This document shows positions 60,113 to 64,000 of a stretch of 64,000 bases of DNA, piece after piece. Below the pieces are notes generated by a model, which was given only the letters and a program-made list of their open reading frames with translations, made no database searches and was not told the origin of the DNA. The position numbers were made by a program, and so were the translations under genes. The stretch is from Arachis hypogaea (taxonomy: Eukaryota > Streptophyta > Magnoliopsida > Fabales > Fabaceae): assembly GCF_003086295.3 (NCBI RefSeq), contig NC_092044.1:6412843-6476842 (forward strand). The letters run 5' to 3'. Every line of letters starts with the position of its first letter. The stretch's first letter is position 1.

Positions 60113-60190
60113 TCTAGTGGTGAAGGGTTGATGTAGTATGTATGAAGTTATAGTTTTAAACTTCATTGCTATAAATGTAACAAAAAAATG
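60113..60190 (+). repeat. tRNA-derived SINE-like fragment
   Basis: Box A-like TGGTCTAGTGGTGAAGGGTT and box B-like AGTTTTAAACTTC about 40 bases later, followed by an A-run (ACAAAAAAATGG). It may be an almost complete short SINE. Confidence 0.45.
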
Positions 60191-61607
60191 GTAGTTGAAC
60201 CCTTTGGGGGAGAACCCAAAAGTTGCAAAATGTGGGTTGTGCTTGCAATTGAGTTAGAATGTGGAGTTGGAAACTGATGCTAGAAGTGCATAGAAGGACA
60301 ACAGAACAGTGTTCGGAACATTATGCCATATAGCTTGAATTTTAGGCACTTCAAATGTAATTGATTCCTACACATTGAAACAACGTGTTGATAGCTTTAG
60401 CAAAATTTGCTAGAGAATATGAGAGAAACAGAATGGATCTTCTTAATTTTTTGTTTCACTTGAGAAAGTAAAATATTATCTCTCACCATATATTTTATAG
60501 GTGGACCAAGAGAAAACATTAAAAGATTATAAATTACATTTTACTCTTTCAATTAAAAAAGAAAAATTGAGATCATCTATTTACAATAGAAACAGGTTTG
60601 GTTTAGTTTATAAGAGGAGAAGTAAGTAGTCTGATTACTAGTTTTAGTTGTTTTAGTTCTTGATTGCTATTAATTTACTATCTGTTTGATCTCTTTGAGC
60701 TGCAGTAACAACCATAAGGGCAATAGTCTTAGTCCTAGTTGCTGCCTATAAATACTAGTTGATTAGTTAGTTTTTTAGATGTAGCGTTAAATATACTTTT
60801 TGAGATGCTGTCTTGGTAACTCAATAATTAAACTCTAAAGATATAATTAAAACATCAGAAATAAAATTTAAAATAAAATAAACGTTAAAAATAATTTTAA
60901 AAATTTTAAGATATTTTATTCTTTTGTTTAAATAGTAATTAACTTTTTATAGTTAATACTAGTTAATTTTTTAAATAATATTTTATTTATTTTAAATTAT
61001 AAATTATAAACCTAACTACTAAAATTAATTAATATTAGCTAACTAAAATTAAAGGATTTATAACATTGACTATCCATGTATCTCAATTAGAATTTAGTAG
61101 TGCGTAGTTTGTAGCACTGTAGCAGTACTTTGAGTGCGAGAGTGGAGCTGTTTGGAAAAAATGGATCCTTTTAAGTTTTTTAATAATCAAAGAAATAAAG
61201 TGTAATTTTTTATTTTTTAATATTTTTTTATATTTTTTAAATCTTACTTATAAAATTAATAATAAAAAATTATATTTTATCCTTTTAATTATTAAAAAAG
61301 ATTGAGAAGATCAGCACCAAAAAATTTGAGGTTGGTGTCGGACAAGAGCACGAGGAATACGAATAGGATTGATGACTGAAAATGTTAACAGCAACCCATG
61401 TGAATCAAAATCAGAATACCATTTCCCTCTATTTCTTTCTCTTTATTCATCCCCTCACACACACCTCTCCTTTTTTTACTCTATTTTGAACCAAAAGAAG
61501 TTGAGATTTTAAGCATATAAAAAATAAAAAAAATTATTATACAAATGCAAACAAGTTTTATTATTGATCTATTCTAAATTTAGTTATTCTATTGATTGAC
61601 TATTTAG
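60191..61607. other. intergenic, no gene recognised
   Basis: AT-rich. A stretch at about 60600-60790 with CTATAAATACTAG could be an LTR promoter or an isolated TATA element. Nothing else is supported. Confidence 0.45.
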
Positions 61608-61713
61608 TTAAAAGAAGGACAAGTTACTTAAATAAATAGAATAGAGAAAACGTTTACCCAAATGTGCAAAACTGATTCTTGTTACCTGCATGTACAAAAA
61701 GTTATTTCTATGT

Positions 61714-61917
61714 AATCCGTGGCAACCCACCACGGTTTCAAAACGTGCATAAACCGTAGTAGGTCCTAGTGGATTATGGCCAAAAGATATAGAGTGTAAA
61801 CCGTGGTAGGTCACCACGGTTTACTAAGGAGAGATGGCGTGCATAAACCGTGGAGAGTCACCACGGTTTATGAAGAAACTTGTTTGCACATAAAACCTTG
61901 TGGGTCACCACGGTTTA
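61714..61917. repeat. 47-bp-period hairpin array in the left TIR (mirrored at 63223-63426)
   Basis: Five palindromes with arms AAACCGTGG..CCACGGTTT start at 61714, 61751, 61798, 61845 and 61892; the last four are exactly 47 bp apart. Each is about 26 bp (arm, 6-8-base loop, arm) with a 21-bp spacer; spacers differ. The mirror array in the right TIR lies at 63223-63426. Confidence 0.9.
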
Positions 61918-62897
61918 TGTGTGGTAAATAATGGCCAGAAAATCTTGTTAATTTTATGTCCAAGAGACACAACTTATTTTTTATTTTTTTTTATTATTCT
62001 TGTTAATTTTTTATAATTATATTTTTTATTATTATATTTTTCATCTCAAATTTTTTTAATGAAAAAAATGAGAATAAATTAGATTTTCATAATTTGTTCT
62101 AGTTTATCACCAAGCAGAATTACAAGAACACAAAATTTTGTGTCTCTATCCATCAGTGTCTTGTCCTGTCCTATTTTCAGTGTCTTATCCTATTTTGTTG
62201 TGGAAAACAAAGGCAGCCTAATAAATACACACTATATAGTACATTTTATAAAGAAAAAAAATCATCTATTTCTATTGAATATTTATAATAAAATTTTTTC
62301 GTTGTCTTTATGTATTATTGACTAATATATACTATAAAATTTTTACATGTATTATCAATTAGTTTTTCATTATGTTTATCCCTATTTTTCATTTTACACT
62401 ATATTTAAATATTTATTATACTATAAAAAATATTAATGAACATAATAAAATAATTACTTATTAATATTTTTTAGAGTACTCATTAATATTCTTATAATAT
62501 AATAAATATTTTTTATTTTAAATTTAACAAATACTAATGAATCAATATATGCTTATATGTGAATTTATTAAATCTATATAAAAGATTTAATCAATAAGCA
62601 TGTTAATGAATATTAATATACCAATATTAACAAGTAATTATTTTATTGTACTCATTAATATGTTATAGTGTAATAAATCTTTATTTTATAAATGAAAAAA
62701 TAAAGATGAATATAATGAGAGAGGTCACCTTAAACTTAAACGAATTTTTGAGTAGTTTTTATAAGTTCGCCTAAGATTTTGAAAACTTCATAAAAACTCA
62801 AAATAAAAAATAAAAACACAGATTCCAAACATTAATGTTAGTGTAATTTATTTTTAAAAATATTTTTTTATTTTATAATAGAAAAAAATCCAAAAAT

Positions 62898-63062
62898 TTC
62901 ATGGTGTTTATTATTGGAGTCTAATTTTTTTCTAATTTATTTTACATAACAAATTTTAAATATTTTAAATTTATTAAATTTCATCATTTTAAATTAAATA
63001 TTAATTTTTTATTTTTTAGTAAATAGACATCAATTTTTTAAGCACTATAAAAATCATTTTCT
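62898..63062. repeat. short repeat nested in the Mutator-like element
   Basis: Related to 608-775 (see there). It starts TTTCATGGTGTTTATTATTGG and lies wholly within the element interior, so it either inserted later or was captured. Confidence 0.4.
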
Positions 63063-63554
63063 TAGTATTATCTGATTTTTTTTATTGTACTCTTTCTATT
63101 ATAAAAAGCTGTTGTTGATAAGACATAATTTAAGATTCTGCTAATAAATTTATTGTGCTAATAAATTCATTTTCTATTGGACATAAAATTAACAAGGTTT
63201 TCTGGCCATTATTTACCACACATAAACCGTGGTGACCCACAAAGTTTTATGTGCAAACAAGTTTCTTCATAAACCGTGGTGACTCTCCACGGTTTATGCA
63301 CGCCATCTCTCCTTAGTAAACCGTGGTGACCTACCACGGTTTACACTCTATATCTTTTGGCCATAATCCGCTAGGACCTGCCACGGTTTATGCACGTTTT
63401 GAAACCGTGGTGGGTTGCCACGGATTACATAGAAATGGCTTTTTGCACATGCAGGTAACAAGAATCAATTTTGCACATTTGGGTAAACGTTTTCTCTATT
63501 CTATTTATTTAAGTAACTTGCCCTTAAAAGAATGTAATAAAAATGTATAAATTG

Positions 63555-63885
63555 ATTTAGGGTCGTTTGAAAAGTTTTAAAAGTAATTTTTTTTAGCTTT
63601 TAACTTATGAAAAGTAATAGTATTAATGTCTGGTGCAATTTTCAAAACCAGATTGTAACTTTCTAAAAAGTTATTTAAGAACTTATAGAGAAGTTAAAAA
63701 GAATGACTTCTCTCATAATACTATTATTTTTTATCATATTTTTATAAAATAAATACTTTTAGAACTAAAAATCCAAATACAAAATAATTTATTTATAAAC
63801 TACTTTTAACATAATTATTTATTGTTTAGGCTATTTTTTCAAAAATAGCTTAATTAAATTATTTATCCAAACTGGACTTTAGTGA
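63555..63885. repeat. repeat related to 41868-42200
   Basis: Left end TTTAGGGTCGTTTGAAAAG, right end TTATCCAAACTGGACTTTAG, the two loosely inverted. It matches the 41868 copy through several 15-20-bp blocks in the same order. A partial TACACTAAAATCA-type MITE follows at 63886-63950. Confidence 0.5.
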
Positions 63886-64000
63886 TTGATTTTAATACAC
63901 ATATAATTTTATATATAAATAAATATGTGTGTTTTTAATAAAAAATACTTTAACAATACAATTCCTTGATAGATTATTGATTGCCAACTTGATTTTGATA

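Larger units (their letters stand above)
61617..63523. mobile_element. non-autonomous Mutator-like element, 347-bp TIRs
   Basis: Perfect 9-bp duplications TTAAAAGAA at 61608-61616 and 63524-63532. The terminal inverted repeats 61617-61963 and 63177-63523 are the same length and differ at only a few positions (ends GGACAAGTTACTT / AAGTAACTTGCCC). Long TIRs plus a 9-bp duplication identify a Mutator-like element. The 1.2-kb interior is AT-rich, has no transposase, and contains a nested repeat at 62898-63062. Short frames in the TIRs (for example MVTYHGLHSISFG) occur in both arms only because the arms are inverted copies. Confidence 0.92.

Noticed and set aside
60600..60790. Possible promoter or LTR with CTATAAATACTAG
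   Set aside because: Only a TATA-like motif is visible, with no transcript unit or matching second LTR in the window.
61714..61917. Regular repeat-spacer pattern resembling a CRISPR array
   Set aside because: Repeats are palindromes within a transposon TIR, mirrored in the other TIR, in a plant nuclear sequence without cas genes.
61608..63550. Two near-identical frames (MVTYHGLHSISFG..) in opposite orientation
   Set aside because: They are duplicated only because they lie in the two inverted repeats of the Mutator-like element; repeated hairpins give the frame its pattern.

Overview
The window is plant nuclear DNA: AT-rich, with multi-exon genes using GT-AG introns and several layers of nested transposons. 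The gene set (TIR-type NLR, mitochondrial chaperonin, class I LBD factor, Mediator subunit) and the repeats fit a legume. Arachis (peanut) is my best guess from the style of the repeats, but that is an inference and was not checked by any search.

Layout, left to right. (1) 0.8-3.4 kb: decayed LINE of the type that carries RNase H. (2) 4.0-8.9 kb: NLR gene with NB-ARC, LRR and C-terminal region but no TIR exon in the window. (3) 9-11.5 kb: SINE-like pieces, an array of seven short palindromes, and a probable LTR scrap. (4) 11.7-16.6 kb: intact 17-exon HSP60-type mitochondrial chaperonin (574 aa) with a perfect three-part heat-shock element upstream. (5) about 16.95-44.3 kb: an ancient tandemly repeated segment present as two long copies and a third partial one. 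Copies 1 and 2 each hold a small gene for a Cys-rich protein on the minus strand. Copy 1 was then split by an 860-bp foldback (Mutator-like) element and a 9.4-kb Ty3/gypsy Tat-type retrotransposon; copy 2 was split by a 6.1-kb LINE. Comparing copies shows the empty site of the foldback element and roughly brackets the others. (6) 44.7-46.9 kb: two-exon LBD transcription factor, minus strand. (7) 47-50.6 kb: non-coding repeats. (8) 50.7-52.2 kb: five-exon MED9 gene, minus strand, with a very long Gln tract. (9) 52.8-56.4 kb: CCGG-rich transposon-like block sitting between the promoters of MED9 and of a plus-strand gene for a 66-aa Ala/Gly-rich protein (CDS at 59.5 kb, behind a 2.6-kb 5'UTR intron). 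(10) 61.6-63.5 kb: non-autonomous Mutator-like element with 347-bp terminal inverted repeats that contain a 47-bp-period hairpin array.

The host genes appear independent of each other; there is no operon-like logic. The stronger stories are in the repeats: hairpin-array elements at 10.4 and 61.6 kb, a foldback element with a 22-23-bp tandem loop repeat, a retrotransposon with an antisense spliced gene and two RNase H domains, and a mutation spectrum in the retroelements that is almost entirely C-to-T/G-to-A. All splice sites were placed by eye from reading frame, consensus and family similarity; no alignment or database search was run.
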